Source: an uncultured Prevotella sp. (lineage in GTDB: Bacteria; Bacteroidota; Bacteroidia; Bacteroidales; Bacteroidaceae). From it: a stretch of DNA of 64,000 bases. Location: positions 1 through 64,000 of the forward strand of contig ONQB01000036.1 in the NCBI GenBank assembly GCA_900319905.1, written 5' to 3'. Below the pieces are notes generated by a model. It was not told the DNA's origin. It did no database searches and saw only the letters and a program-made list of their open reading frames with translations. Below are positions 9,749 through 18,475 of the stretch, one piece after another. The position numbers and the translations under genes are program-made. How positions within the stretch are numbered: the first letter of the stretch is position 1; each line of letters begins with the position of its first letter.

Positions 9749-10900
9749 ATGAGCATCGCCATCGTATCCGTGGTCTACAACCGCACCGACAGTCTGGCCC
9801 GGCAGCTGCGCTCGCTGGAGCGCGCCGTCTACCCCGAGCCCGTCACGCTCGTCATCTCCATCGACAAGAGCCAGACGACGGCCGTGGAGGACTTCGCCCA
9901 CAGCTATGCGTGGCCGCACGGTGAGAAGCGCGTCATCACCCACGACCACAATCTGGGCACGCGCCGACACATGCTGTCGCTGGGCGCTCTGTTCAGCGAC
10001 TTCGACGCCCTCATTGTACTCGAGGACGACATCACCGTAGCCCCCGCCTTCTACCTCTTTGCCAAAGCCTGTGTAGCCGCCTACGGCGACGATCCGCTCG
10101 TGGCAGGCATCAGCCTCTACCACTTTCCCATCAACTACGAGACACGATTGCCTTTCACACCCGTACGCTCCTCGGCCGATGTCTATCTCATGCAGTGCGC
10201 ACAGTCGTGGGGCGAGGTGTGGACACGCAATCAGTGGGCTGGCTTTCGAAAATGGTATGACGCACAGCAAGGCAACTTTCTTCCCGACTATCGAGTACCA
10301 CATGAGTTATTCACCTGGCCCGAGAGCTCGTGGCTCCGCTTCCACACGCGCTACTGCATCGAGCGGCAGCTCTTCTTCGTGTATCCCTATGTCTCGCTCT
10401 CGACCAACAACCAGGACAGCGGCGTGAACGCACGCGACAGTACCACACTCTACCAGACAGTGATGAGCCAAGGGCGCACGGCCGACTTTCGTCTGCCTCA
10501 GACAGCCGACATCGCCATCCGCTACGACGCCTTCTTCGAACCGCTGTTCCTGGCCGACAGCCTCGGCGTCGACCCGCACGACCTCACCGTCGACCTCAAT
10601 GCACAGAAGACGACACACAGGCGCTACCTGCTCACGCTCAAGGCGCTGCCCTATGCCGTCAATGCCTCGTTTGCTCTCAGGGAAAAGCCCATGGAGATGA
10701 ACGTCATCAACCATAACGACGGTGCAGACATCTTCTGCTACGACACCACACGGAAAGCCACGCCGCCAACACCCGTCGACAACGCCATGCGCTACCAATA
10801 CTTCTATGGCGAGGCCTTCTACAAGCAGCGCACAATGATCGGGCCGGCAGGCTGTCTCAGGCTATGGTTACAACTCATAAAAAACAAAATAAGGAGATAG
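9749..10900 (+). CDS. GT-A glycosyltransferase (GT2/GT13-like)
   Basis: The protein begins with IAIVSVVYNRTDSLARQL, a GT-A nucleotide-sugar-binding strand, and carries VLEDDI as the metal-binding acidic motif near residue 88, as in GT2 and GT13 (GnT-I-like) enzymes. The tryptophan-rich stretch QSWGEVWTRNQWAGF follows. It probably acts on the cytoplasmic face during repeat-unit assembly. ATG 9749 (MSIAIV) was preferred to ATG 9719, which lies inside the previous gene and would only add ten polar residues. A 98-base gap follows. Confidence 0.78.
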   Translation: MSIAIVSVVYNRTDSLARQLRSLERAVYPEPVTLVISIDKSQTTAVEDFAHSYAWPHGEKRVITHDHNLGTRRHMLSLGALFSDFDALIVLEDDITVAPAFYLFAKACVAAYGDDPLVAGISLYHFPINYETRLPFTPVRSSADVYLMQCAQSWGEVWTRNQWAGFRKWYDAQQGNFLPDYRVPHELFTWPESSWLRFHTRYCIERQLFFVYPYVSLSTNNQDSGVNARDSTTLYQTVMSQGRTADFRLPQTADIAIRYDAFFEPLFLADSLGVDPHDLTVDLNAQKTTHRRYLLTLKALPYAVNASFALREKPMEMNVINHNDGADIFCYDTTRKATPPTPVDNAMRYQYFYGEAFYKQRTMIGPAGCLRLWLQLIKNKIRR

Positions 10901-10998
10901 GCTCCCGTCTTGCCAACCATCAGCGCACCACCTTGGCATCACCTTGGGTTTGCGAATTTATCCATCACACAGCAACAATATTAGGAAAACATTAATTT

Positions 10999-11892
10999 AT
11001 GCACATCGCCGTTATTATAACATGTCACAACCGCAAGGAGAAGACCTTGCACTGTCTCACAAATCTGTTTGAAGCCAAGAAGGCTTACGGGCATAACGAG
11101 GTTAGACTCGCCGTGTTTCTGACCGACGACGGCTGCACCGACGGCACGGCGGAAGCCGTAGACTATCTCCTCGACCACCACGAGATACACATCATCAAAG
11201 GCGACGGCTCGCTCTACTGGGCCGGCGGCATGCGCGCGGCCTGGCGTGAGGCACTCAAGGAAAAGAAGCGATGGGACTACTATCTGCTCGTCAACGACGA
11301 CACCTATGCCTTCGACAACCTATTCACGGAGATGATAGAGGCCCACCGCTACTGCCTGCGCACGTACAAGCGGCCGGGCCTGTACTCGGGCGTTACCTGC
11401 GCCCAGGGACAGCCCGACGTCATCACCTATGGTGGCGACCGAGAGGACAGGCTGTGCCGCCTCCACCGCGTGATGCCCAACGGACAGCCGCAACTGGTGG
11501 ACGAGGCCAACGCCAACCTGCTTCTTGTGCCCGCAATGATTGTTAACGAGATCGGCATCTTCTATGAGGGCTACGTCCACGGCAGCGCCGACTACGACTA
11601 TTCACGGCTGGCAAGGCGAAACAATATTCCAGTGCTCATCACAGCGCACACCTGCGGCGAATGCGAATACGACCACGACTCCATGAGGCAAGAGGCTAAA
11701 AAACTGTTCTCCATGAATCTCTCGGAGCGCAGGCGCTATCTCAACTCTCCTCTCCACTCCGATCCCGAATACCTGCTCTATATACGTCGTAACATGCCGC
11801 TACGGTTACCCATTACCTTGCTTTTACGAAAGACGCGCTTGTATTTTCCACATATCTATTATGTGTTCAACAAGTTGAGAGGAATACAATAA
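10999..11892 (+). CDS. Family 2 glycosyltransferase (rhamnosyltransferase-like)
   Basis: It opens with MHIAVIITCHNRKEKTLHCL, followed by FLTDDGCTDGTAEAV and GSLYWAGGMRAAWREAL, and a DxD-type motif in LLVNDDTYAFDN. This arrangement matches GT2 enzymes annotated as rhamnosyl- or galactosyl-transferases in capsule loci. There are no membrane segments, so it acts as a soluble or peripheral enzyme at the inner membrane. The donor sugar is not predictable. Confidence 0.82.
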   Translation: MHIAVIITCHNRKEKTLHCLTNLFEAKKAYGHNEVRLAVFLTDDGCTDGTAEAVDYLLDHHEIHIIKGDGSLYWAGGMRAAWREALKEKKRWDYYLLVNDDTYAFDNLFTEMIEAHRYCLRTYKRPGLYSGVTCAQGQPDVITYGGDREDRLCRLHRVMPNGQPQLVDEANANLLLVPAMIVNEIGIFYEGYVHGSADYDYSRLARRNNIPVLITAHTCGECEYDHDSMRQEAKKLFSMNLSERRRYLNSPLHSDPEYLLYIRRNMPLRLPITLLLRKTRLYFPHIYYVFNKLRGIQ

Positions 11893-11902
11893 CCCCAAAA
11901 AC

Positions 11903-12877
11903 ATGCAGAAAAAATACCAATTCTTAGAACTGCTCTGTCAAATAAGTCGACATCTGCACATCTATTCAGTGCCGTCATCCCCAGACCGCATCAATGATCC
12001 TGAGAAGGTATCAAGCCTCATCAGGGACATGCTCACAGCCGACCGTCCCTGCATGGTTGCGCGGTTAGGCAGTGGTGAACTGGAGGTCGTAACGAGCTAT
12101 CTCGGGCAACAACAATACTGAGGACTTAAACATCTGCCTGCGGTACTTACCGGAAAGGCACCGCGATGGTGGTGGACCGACAAGCAGGTGCATGCACTAA
12201 ATGTCAACGCTGGATTCTTCAACATCTCTGAAGAGGGGATGGAACGCTTCTCCAGACAGATGATGACCGACATGAAAGAGGTAGATATCCTAGGGTCGTG
12301 GTTACCCGAGGAGAATTGGTTTGACAACTATCTGATCCAAGCCACCAAAGTGAGACTGCGCTACCTGGAGCCATTCTGGGCCAAACAGCCCTGGACCGCC
12401 TGCCTCAAAGACATGCGGGTGGTCGTGGTACATCCGTTTGCCGAAACCATCGAGCGCCAATACAAGCGGCGCGAGGAACTGTTCGACAACCCCGGCACGC
12501 TTCCTGCCTTTGCCTCGCTGCGCACCGTGAAGGCCGTGCAGAGCACCGGCAATGAGGCCAACGGCTTCGGCACATGGTTTGACGCACTGCAATGGATGGA
12601 GAAAGAGATGGACAAAGAGCCTTACGACGTGGCGCTTATCGGCTGCGGCGCCTACGGCTTTCCCCTTGCGGCTTATGCCAAGCGCACCGGCCACAAGGCC
12701 GTCCACCTGGGTGGGGCATTGCAGCTGCTGTTCGGCATCAAGGGCAAGCGATGGTTCAGCCCCGACGGCGACGTCTATGCCGACTACCACCATCTGCTGC
12801 GTCCCTCATGGGTAAAACCTGACGAGGCCGACAAGCCCAAGCAGGCCGGCAACGTGGAAGGAGGCTGCTACTGGTAG
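11903..12877 (+). pseudogene. GT-D-fold-like glycosyltransferase gene interrupted by one in-frame TGA
   Basis: The reading frame runs from ATG 11903 through ARLGSGELEVV to a TGA at 12119-12121, then continues in the same frame, with no other stop, through TGKAPRWWWTDKQVHALNVNAGFF, split as TGKAPRWWWTDKQ and NVNAGFF, to 12877. Together this makes about 324 residues with the RxGxxEL and late ALIGCGAYGFPLAAYAKR features of the GT-D/DUF1792-like family found in capsule loci. A single TGG-to-TGA change would explain the break. It is either a recent pseudogene, a sequencing or consensus error, or a read-through codon. Restart at GTG 12188 would give 229 residues lacking the N-terminal motif. Confidence 0.7.
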
Positions 12878-12880
12878 ACC

Positions 12881-13732
12881 TTATTTCCCCTTGTATTTAT
12901 ACACACGCACCCAGTCGATGTCCATATAGCAAGGCAACTGTGACGGATCTACTTTGCCTACCCACTTTGTACCGCCAAACTGCATGTCTAAGATAAGGAT
13001 CTGTGGCAGACCATAAGGAAACTGTCCCACTATGTCCTTCTTCTCATAGACAAGGGTCGTCTTGCCATTGACACTCATGATCACTCTGTCGGGAAGTATC
13101 TCTACAGAATAGACATTATACTTACGATAGCCGATAGGGGCCTCCACATGATATGCCTCATGAGGGAGCCCTTTCCTTATGTCGACGTAATAGTTGTGGA
13201 TCGTCTGATGGGCCGTCTTGTCACGATTGATACTCTCCATGAGGTCCAGCTCTGTATAGGTCTTCGTACCCCATGTGTTCTGTGGGTCATAGTTGATCGA
13301 CCATATAGCAGGCCACGACCCCTGAACGCCCACGACTCGGGCCCGCACCTCGATCTTACCGTACTTCACAACAAACTTCTTGTTGGTCCACACGCCACCG
13401 CAGAGATACCGGGCCGTATCTGACGGTTCCAGCCCATTGTTCCTACGGCAATAAAGACGCAGACGTCCTTTACGCAGGTCATAAAGGCTTTTGTTGGACG
13501 ACATCCACCAAAACGGTTGCCACGGCTTGCGAGGGATCAGACTCCATTTGGTAGTGTCGAGCTTAGTGCCATTAAAGTCTTCCTGCCACACCAATGTGTA
13601 TAGTGAACTGTCATTCTCATCACTGACACGCAGAAACCGATGAAGACCAATCTCCGGATGGGCCCAGACAAAGGCACCGGCAAACAAAGCGCCAACGATG
13701 ATGATACCAATAAAAAACTTATGTAGCTTCAT
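12881..13732 (-). CDS. Family 16 glycoside hydrolase (beta-glucanase-like), membrane-anchored or secreted
   Basis: The catalytic signature E161-L-D163-L-M-E166 (TYTELDLMESIN) is the GH16 ExDxxE motif. N-terminal residues about 5-25 are hydrophobic without an obvious cleavage site, suggesting a signal peptide or anchor. The sequence LVWQEDFNGTKLD and GSWPAIWSI are also typical. I chose ATG 13732 (MKLHKFF) because it begins the hydrophobic segment; an upstream Met adds 11 polar residues. GH16 enzymes cleave beta-1,3 or beta-1,4 glucans and galactans. It sits inside the polysaccharide locus on the opposite strand, so it may trim or release the locus's own polymer. Confidence 0.9.
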   Translation of the reverse strand: MKLHKFFIGIIIVGALFAGAFVWAHPEIGLHRFLRVSDENDSSLYTLVWQEDFNGTKLDTTKWSLIPRKPWQPFWWMSSNKSLYDLRKGRLRLYCRRNNGLEPSDTARYLCGGVWTNKKFVVKYGKIEVRARVVGVQGSWPAIWSINYDPQNTWGTKTYTELDLMESINRDKTAHQTIHNYYVDIRKGLPHEAYHVEAPIGYRKYNVYSVEILPDRVIMSVNGKTTLVYEKKDIVGQFPYGLPQILILDMQFGGTKWVGKVDPSQLPCYMDIDWVRVYKYKGK

Positions 13733-13850
13733 GATTCCTTGTTTTGTGATATAACGCAGAAGCATGCGATTTATGACATATAAACAATGGTCAATAAAAT
13801 TATTTAATGTAAAAAAGCAATAATAAAAGCCATATCGTGTTTAATAAGAA

Positions 13851-14663
13851 ATGAAGTATTTGGTTTCTGTCATTATCCCGACCTATAAGCCAGGCGAATA
13901 CTTGATGAACTGTCTCGATTCACTGTGCGGGCAAGATGCGGAAGCGTCTGTATATGAGATTATTGTTGTTCTCAATGGTCCTCTTGACGGCTATCGGGAA
14001 CGCATCGACGTATACCGTCATGAGCACGAGCATCACCATATCGATTTGCTCACCACCGATATAAAAGGAGTGAGCAACGCCCGAAACTTAGGCATCGACC
14101 ATGCTCAAGGCGAATACATCATCTTCATCGATGATGATGACTGGGTGAGTCCTGACTACCTGAGTCAGCTGACACAACGAGCCGCCGACAGTAGAATTGT
14201 CTGCAGCAACGTACGACAAATCGACGAGACCACAGGAGAGGAGATGGACAATTACATCGCCGAGGCCTATCGCCGCCACCCCAAAGAGGATGACGCGTCA
14301 TTGTTTGAGTGCCGCAGCTTTCTGTCCTCTGCCTGTTGCAAAATCATCCCGAGAAATGCCATTGGCACGACACGCTTCGATCCCCACTTCGCCTTAGGCG
14401 AGGACTCCTTATTCATGTTCACCATCTCCAACCGCATTAGCCAAATCGTCTTCACCCCTGCAACCTGTCTCTACTTCGTCAGGGCACGGCACGGATCAGC
14501 GTCGCGGTCCTCCATCGGTTTCGCCACCAAACTGAGCAACCTCACACAGCTCTGTGCCTCCTATACCAGAGTGTGGCTGACCCATCCGCTGGACTACAGC
14601 TTTCCACTCTATCTCTCACGCATAGTGGCCACACTTCTCAAACTATTCCGACGCAGTTATTAA
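13851..14663 (+). CDS. Family 2 glycosyltransferase
   Basis: The sequence starts LVSVIIPTYKPGEYLMNCLDSL, given here as VSVIIPTYKPGEYLMNCL, and has GVSNARNLGI, then the DxD motif in IIFIDDDDWVSPDYL (about residues 85-98), which are standard for GT2 inverting enzymes. A later EDSLFMF motif (about 186) fits the catalytic-base region. It is probably one of the enzymes that build the repeat unit on the undecaprenyl carrier. It is divergent from the GH16 gene, with about 118 bases of AT-rich DNA between the two starts. Confidence 0.87.
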   Translation: MKYLVSVIIPTYKPGEYLMNCLDSLCGQDAEASVYEIIVVLNGPLDGYRERIDVYRHEHEHHHIDLLTTDIKGVSNARNLGIDHAQGEYIIFIDDDDWVSPDYLSQLTQRAADSRIVCSNVRQIDETTGEEMDNYIAEAYRRHPKEDDASLFECRSFLSSACCKIIPRNAIGTTRFDPHFALGEDSLFMFTISNRISQIVFTPATCLYFVRARHGSASRSSIGFATKLSNLTQLCASYTRVWLTHPLDYSFPLYLSRIVATLLKLFRRSY

Positions 14664-14685
14664 ATCACAATCAAGTAGCAAAGCT

Positions 14686-15447
14686 ATGGCATCAGACTCA
14701 TCACTTGTCTCTATCATCATGCCTGCCCACAACAGTGAGCAGTTCATTGGTATGGCAATCGACTCGGTGCGCGCCCAAACGTATCAGAATTGGGAGCTCA
14801 TCGTCATCAATGACCAATCAACTGACCGTACCTGCGAGATTGTGAAAAGCTATGAGCAACACGACAAGCGTATCAGCCTGCACGATACCGACTACCACAA
14901 CGGCATGCCATCTGCGCCACGCAACACTGGCGTCAGACTGGCAAAGGGACGATTCATCTCTTTCCTTGACAGCGATGACCTCTGGACAAGCACAAAACTG
15001 GAAGAGCAGTTACCATTATTCGACGACGAAAAAGTGGTCATCGTCTACTCCAACTACGAGAAAATTGACGAAAACGGGAAAAGCAACAACCGCATCGTCA
15101 GAGCACCACATTATGTTGACTACCATATCCTACTGCGCGGCAATGCCATCGGCAACCTCACCGGCATCTACGACACAAGGAAAGTAGGAAAGGTAATGAT
15201 TAAAGACATCCATCACGAAGACTACGTCATGTGGCTGGAGATATTGCATAAGGGGGGCATCGGCATGAACACCAATAGCTCAACTGCCTGCTACAGACTC
15301 TCCAAGTCGGGCATCTCCCGCAATAAGATACGACTCTTGTCATGGCAGTGGCGCATCTATCGCGACATCATACACCTGTCCTATGCGCAGTCCATAAAAA
15401 ACTACTTATTCTATGCCTATTACGGTTTTAAAAAGTACATTCTTTGA
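14686..15447 (+). CDS. Family 2 glycosyltransferase
   Basis: It shows VSIIMPAHNSEQFIGMAIDS, the NDQSTDRT motif, APRNTGVRLAKGRFISFLDS split here at the DxD site as FLDSDDLW, and a late HEDYVMWLEI block that resembles the catalytic-base region of GT2 enzymes such as WaaE/WbbD-type sugar transferases. It lies 22 bases after the previous GT2 gene, in the same direction, so both are probably co-transcribed. The donor and acceptor are unknown. Confidence 0.87.
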   Translation: MASDSSLVSIIMPAHNSEQFIGMAIDSVRAQTYQNWELIVINDQSTDRTCEIVKSYEQHDKRISLHDTDYHNGMPSAPRNTGVRLAKGRFISFLDSDDLWTSTKLEEQLPLFDDEKVVIVYSNYEKIDENGKSNNRIVRAPHYVDYHILLRGNAIGNLTGIYDTRKVGKVMIKDIHHEDYVMWLEILHKGGIGMNTNSSTACYRLSKSGISRNKIRLLSWQWRIYRDIIHLSYAQSIKNYLFYAYYGFKKYIL

Positions 15448-15540
15448 CTTTTCAGGCCATCCACAAAAAAAAGGTCAAGATGATACAACAATTATTAAAA
15501 CCATACGTTAATAAACATAGATAAAAGAAATAACAAGTTC

Positions 15541-16233
15541 ATGCTCACTCAAAAAGAAATAACACAAGTAAAGTCGAACGATTCCCAAAGCTTCAATCAA
15601 ATCGAAGAATCATACATTACAAATGACATGGCTTACAACAGCAAATATTTGATAGACGTTATCAAGCGTGGCTTCGATTTCATTGTGGCAACGGCCTGCC
15701 TCCTTGTTTTTTCTCCGCTTTTTCTCGTATGCTACATCCTAATCAAAAAAGAGGACGGAGGACCGGCTTTCTTCTCTCAGGAACGCATTGGCCTGCATGG
15801 AAAGCCGTTCCACATCTATAAGTTCCGCAGCATGAAGGTTGATGCTGAGAAATATGGGCCCCAGTTGTTTGAGACCAGCGGCGACCCGCGCCTGACACAT
15901 ATCGGCGCCTTCCTGCGCAACCACCACCTCGACGAACTGCCACAGCTGTGGAACGTACTGAAGGGTGACATGTCGTTTGTGGGACCACGGCCGGAACGTA
16001 AGTACTACATCGACAAGATCATGGAGCACAACCCACGCTACGTCGAACTCTACCAGATACGACCGGGCGTCACGTCCTACGCCACGCTCTACAACGGTTA
16101 TACGGACACGATGGAGAAGATGTTGCGTCGACTCGACCTCGACCTTTACTATCTCGAGCACCGCTCGTTGTGGTTCGATTGCAAGATCCTGCTCAAGACC
16201 TTCCTCAACATCGTCTTCGGAAAGATCTTCTAA
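15541..16233 (+). CDS. Undecaprenyl-phosphate sugar phosphotransferase (priming transferase, WcaJ/WbaP C-terminal type)
   Basis: This enzyme transfers a sugar-1-phosphate to undecaprenyl phosphate and so starts each repeat unit. After about 40 polar residues there is KRGFDFIVA plus one hydrophobic helix (about 45-65). Then come the family motifs [20 protein letters not shown], given as [39 protein letters not shown] and [10 protein letters not shown]. The 230-residue length fits the monotopic PglC-like class without the extra membrane domain of WbaP. It ends the cluster; the next gene in this direction is a tRNA. Confidence 0.92.
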   Translation: MLTQKEITQVKSNDSQSFNQIEESYITNDMAYNSKYLIDVIKRGFDFIVATACLLVFSPLFLVCYILIKKEDGGPAFFSQERIGLHGKPFHIYKFRSMKVDAEKYGPQLFETSGDPRLTHIGAFLRNHHLDELPQLWNVLKGDMSFVGPRPERKYYIDKIMEHNPRYVELYQIRPGVTSYATLYNGYTDTMEKMLRRLDLDLYYLEHRSLWFDCKILLKTFLNIVFGKIF

Positions 16234-16329
16234 CAGATGTTATTTAGGGGGGATTAATAAAAGAAAATAGTCATCGAGCTTGCTCGTAAGGCTACCCCAT
16301 AGATTTAGACACATAGCTCCATTGGGGAG

Positions 16330-16419
16330 CGAAAGCCAGTACATAATTTTCCTCACTTTCTTATTGATGACGAATGGGTGAATGAAAAGTATGGGGTCTC
16401 TTCTCCATCCACAGGGTTT
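16330..16419 (-). repeat. 90-bp dispersed repeat, copy 1 (inverted relative to copy 2)
   Basis: The minus strand of this segment matches 26403-26492 on the plus strand with about seven mismatches over 90 bases, starting AAACCCTGTGGATGGAGAAG. It sits about 100 bases downstream of the priming transferase. If translated it would give a short peptide containing INKKVRKIMYWL, but there is no plausible start. Confidence 0.85.
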
Positions 16420-16450
16420 GTCGGGTGCGTCAAAAATTGCTTCCGGAATA

Positions 16451-16553
16451 TCGGCGAAAGGCCGACGGAGATTCGTCGAAAAGCCGGCGGAGATTCGCCG
16501 AAAAGCCAAAGGAGATTCGCCGAAAGGCCAACGGAGATTCGGCGAAAGGCCGA
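16451..16553. repeat. Degenerate tandem array with CGAAAGGCC/GGAGATTCGCCGAAA units
   Basis: Four to five units of about 22-24 bases, each with GGAGATTCGNCGAAA followed by AGCC or GGCC, stand in a row. The same core (CGGCGAAA, GGCCTTTCGG) recurs on the other strand at 61529-61648. Confidence 0.8.
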
Positions 16554-16648
16554 ACACATGAAAACGACGAACCATCATCCCGTCCGTAGGGACAGTCTCC
16601 ATGGCCGTCCTAACCCCAAGAAACAAAAAAAGAATACCGATGTCAAGG

Positions 16649-17488
16649 CTACTTTTTCACCAAAAACGCACTGAGCTCCCACAACACGTAGATGGGCAGA
16701 AACACCGCCATGAGTGTGAAGGGATCGGACGAAGGCGTGATGAACGCAGCCACCGTGAGCAGCACCACGATGGCATGACGACGGTAACGCTTGAAGAAAC
16801 TGCGGTGAAGAATGCCCAACCGACCCAGGAACATCGACACAAGCGGCAACTCAAAGATGATGCCCATCATAAACGTCAGCATGAGGAAGTTGCTCATATA
16901 GGAGTCGAGCGAAAGTTGGTTGCTGATCAACGCTGACAGCTGATAGGTATAGAGGAAGCGCAGCGTGAGCGGGAAGACGACTGCATAGCCTACGAAGCAA
17001 CCCAAGAAAAACATCACCGTACCGAAGACAAACGTGAACCGAACGCCACGCTTCTCATTGTCGTAGAGGGCAGGGCACACAAACCGCCACACCTCAAATA
17101 CGATATATGGAAACGCGACAAGCAGCGCCAGCCACAACGACAGCTCCATCTGCAGGAAAAACTGCGAGGCCAGCCGGATGTTGATGATGCTCACATGAAA
17201 CGGCGTCGTGAGGTCGGTGGGAAGCATGGGGAAGCGGTGGGCGAAGCGAGCAAACAACCGGTAGAGGAAGAAGTCATCACGGGTGGGAGCCATGACGACA
17301 TGATCGAACAACCAGGGCACAAAGGCGAAGCCTGCCACGAGCAGTACGCCCCAAACCACAAGAATGCGGATAAGCATCCAGCGCAACACCTCAAGGTGGT
17401 CCCAGAACGTCAGTTCATCATCGCCCGACGAAGCCGGCGACGTAACGGGCTGTCCATTGTCCTGCTGAGCTGTGCCGTTCTGTGACAT
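16649..17488 (-). CDS. tatC: Sec-independent translocase subunit TatC
   Basis: TatC is the inner-membrane receptor that binds twin-arginine signal peptides and moves folded proteins. The sequence opens with a polar tail, then FWDHLEVLRWMLIRI (equivalent to the family HLxELRxR), six predicted membrane segments, the AFPYIVFEVWRFVCPALYDNEKR block with its conserved F-P and YxNEKR positions, and AFITPSSDPFTLMAVFLPIY. The 279-residue length is normal. Its ATG overlaps the tatA stop (ATGA), so the two are co-translated. Confidence 0.96.
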   Translation of the reverse strand: MSQNGTAQQDNGQPVTSPASSGDDELTFWDHLEVLRWMLIRILVVWGVLLVAGFAFVPWLFDHVVMAPTRDDFFLYRLFARFAHRFPMLPTDLTTPFHVSIINIRLASQFFLQMELSLWLALLVAFPYIVFEVWRFVCPALYDNEKRGVRFTFVFGTVMFFLGCFVGYAVVFPLTLRFLYTYQLSALISNQLSLDSYMSNFLMLTFMMGIIFELPLVSMFLGRLGILHRSFFKRYRRHAIVVLLTVAAFITPSSDPFTLMAVFLPIYVLWELSAFLVKK

Positions 17489-17736
17489 CAGGCCTCCTTT
17501 TGCTGGTCGTTGTGATCCTTGTTGTCGGTGCTGTCAGCCGTGGGTTTCTTACCTTCGTCGTTAAGGTCCTTCTCAATGCCGTTCACACCATCCTTGAAGT
17601 TCTTCACGCCCTTGCCCATAGCTTTCATGAGTTCTGGTATCTTCTTACCGCCAAAGAGCAGCAGGATGACCAAAAGGATGATAATCAGCTCCGGCGTGCC
17701 AAGACCACCGATGAGCAGCAATATAGACATGTTCAT
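17488..17736 (-). CDS. tatA: Sec-independent translocase subunit TatA/TatE
   Basis: This small Tat pore subunit has one N-terminal membrane helix (about residues 13-30), the hinge [20 protein letters not shown] with the conserved F-G and an amphipathic helix, and an acidic/polar tail rich in Asp, Lys and Gln. Eighty-two residues is typical. No separate tatB is seen, which is common in Bacteroidetes where one TatA-type protein may serve both roles. Confidence 0.95.
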   Translation of the reverse strand: MNMSILLLIGGLGTPELIIILLVILLLFGGKKIPELMKAMGKGVKNFKDGVNGIEKDLNDEGKKPTADSTDNKDHNDQQKEA

Positions 17737-17767
17737 GTTGTGAGTTTTAGAATATTTACTTTAACGA

Positions 17768-17798
17768 CAAAGTTACCTAATCTTTCGCAACTGCCCAA
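17768..17798 (-). promoter_or_regulatory. Promoter of tatA-tatC
   Basis: On the minus strand TTG (17798-17796) and TAACTTTG (17775-17768) are separated by 20 bases, the standard Bacteroidetes -33/-7 arrangement, 32 bases before the tatA ATG. Confidence 0.65.
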
Positions 17799-17915
17799 CG
17801 CTGTCGTAAGACCGTCACCATTGTTTTAATAAAATTTAAGCACTGAGCAATAGTCAGCCTACTTGGTGGCATGGTGAAGGATAACCTCGCGCAAGGTGAT
17901 ATACCCCAAAAAAGT

Positions 17916-17968
17916 TTCCAACGAATTACTCGTATTACCCGAATGAGAATTCAAGTAATTCGTTGGAA
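17916..17968. repeat. Inverted repeat with 14-bp perfect arms
   Basis: TTCCAACGAATTAC (17916-17929) is answered by GTAATTCGTTGGAA (17955-17968). The 25-base interior is also partly symmetrical (ACTCGTATTACCCGAATGAG). It lies in the 417-base space between tatA and tRNA-Ser, which otherwise holds only promoters. It could be a terminator-like hairpin, a protein-binding site or a repeat-family member. Confidence 0.6.
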
Positions 17969-18096
17969 GAATCATTGTTGAGTGTGTGAGCGTTAGTAAA
18001 AGGTTACATTTCGCTAAATAGATACAAAAGCGGACATAGAGCCGTTAAGAAATATTAATTTCACGCTATTCTAATGATTGTTTGCCAAATTTGTGT

Positions 18097-18104
18097 TACC
18101 TTTG
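18097..18104 (+). promoter_or_regulatory. Putative -7 element of tRNA-Ser
   Basis: TACCTTTG matches the Bacteroidetes -7 consensus 50 bases before the tRNA; TTG copies lie 12-17 bases upstream, a little closer than usual. Confidence 0.5.
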
Positions 18105-18153
18105 TCGTGCTTTTTTAGGAAGTCGTCCTCATGACAGGTTCATGAAGCGCAAT

Positions 18154-18241
18154 GGAAGGTTGGCAGAGTGACCGAATGCGCTGGACTCGAAATCCGGTAT
18201 ACCCCTTTCGGGTATCGGGGGTTTGAATCCCTCACCTTCCG
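18154..18241 (+). tRNA. tRNA-Ser (anticodon CGA)
   Basis: The acceptor stem GGAAGGT/ACCTTCC pairs fully. The anticodon stem CTGGA/TCCGG encloses the loop CTCGAAA, with CGA at 18188-18190 reading UCG codons. A long variable arm (ACCC-CTTTC-GGGT) and the T-arm GTTTGAATCC are present, as expected for a class II serine tRNA. CCA is encoded directly after position 18241. Confidence 0.96.
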
Positions 18242-18254
18242 CCAAGAGCAATAT

Positions 18255-18283
18255 AAGGGAAGTCCGACAGGGCTTCCCTTTTT
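18255..18283 (+). terminator. Rho-independent terminator after tRNA-Ser
   Basis: AAGGGAAG and CTTCCCTT form a stem around a 10-base loop, followed by TTT, 14 bases after the tRNA. The rest of the space to 18475 shows nothing convincing. Confidence 0.7.
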
Positions 18284-18475
18284 CGTTGTATGCCAGCAAA
18301 TTAAGAAGAATCTTTCTCTGTATCTTACTGATAATGTGGCTTATATAGGGATGCATGTAGTGTTATACAAAATGTTATACACTCCCTCTATCGCATGTTT
18401 TACACTTAGGAAATTATAAAAAGAAATCAGTAAGATGAAGACATTTTTAGCATTAAGAGATCCGACTGGAAGTTT

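Larger units (their letters stand above)
16234..16648. other. Intergenic region holding two repeat elements
   Basis: This 415-base gap between two converging genes holds no credible gene. It contains one copy of a 90-bp dispersed repeat (16330-16419) and a CGAAAGGCC-type array (16451-16553). Short open frames across it merely translate the repeats. Confidence 0.7.

Noticed and set aside
12119-12121. Selenocysteine at the in-frame TGA
   Set aside because: No selenoprotein family match, no visible SECIS-like hairpin immediately after it, and no selenocysteine genes in the window.
16240-16626. Small minus-strand protein of 128 residues after the priming transferase
   Set aside because: The frame is only a translation of the 90-bp repeat and the CGAAAGGCC array, with no start signal or conserved domain.
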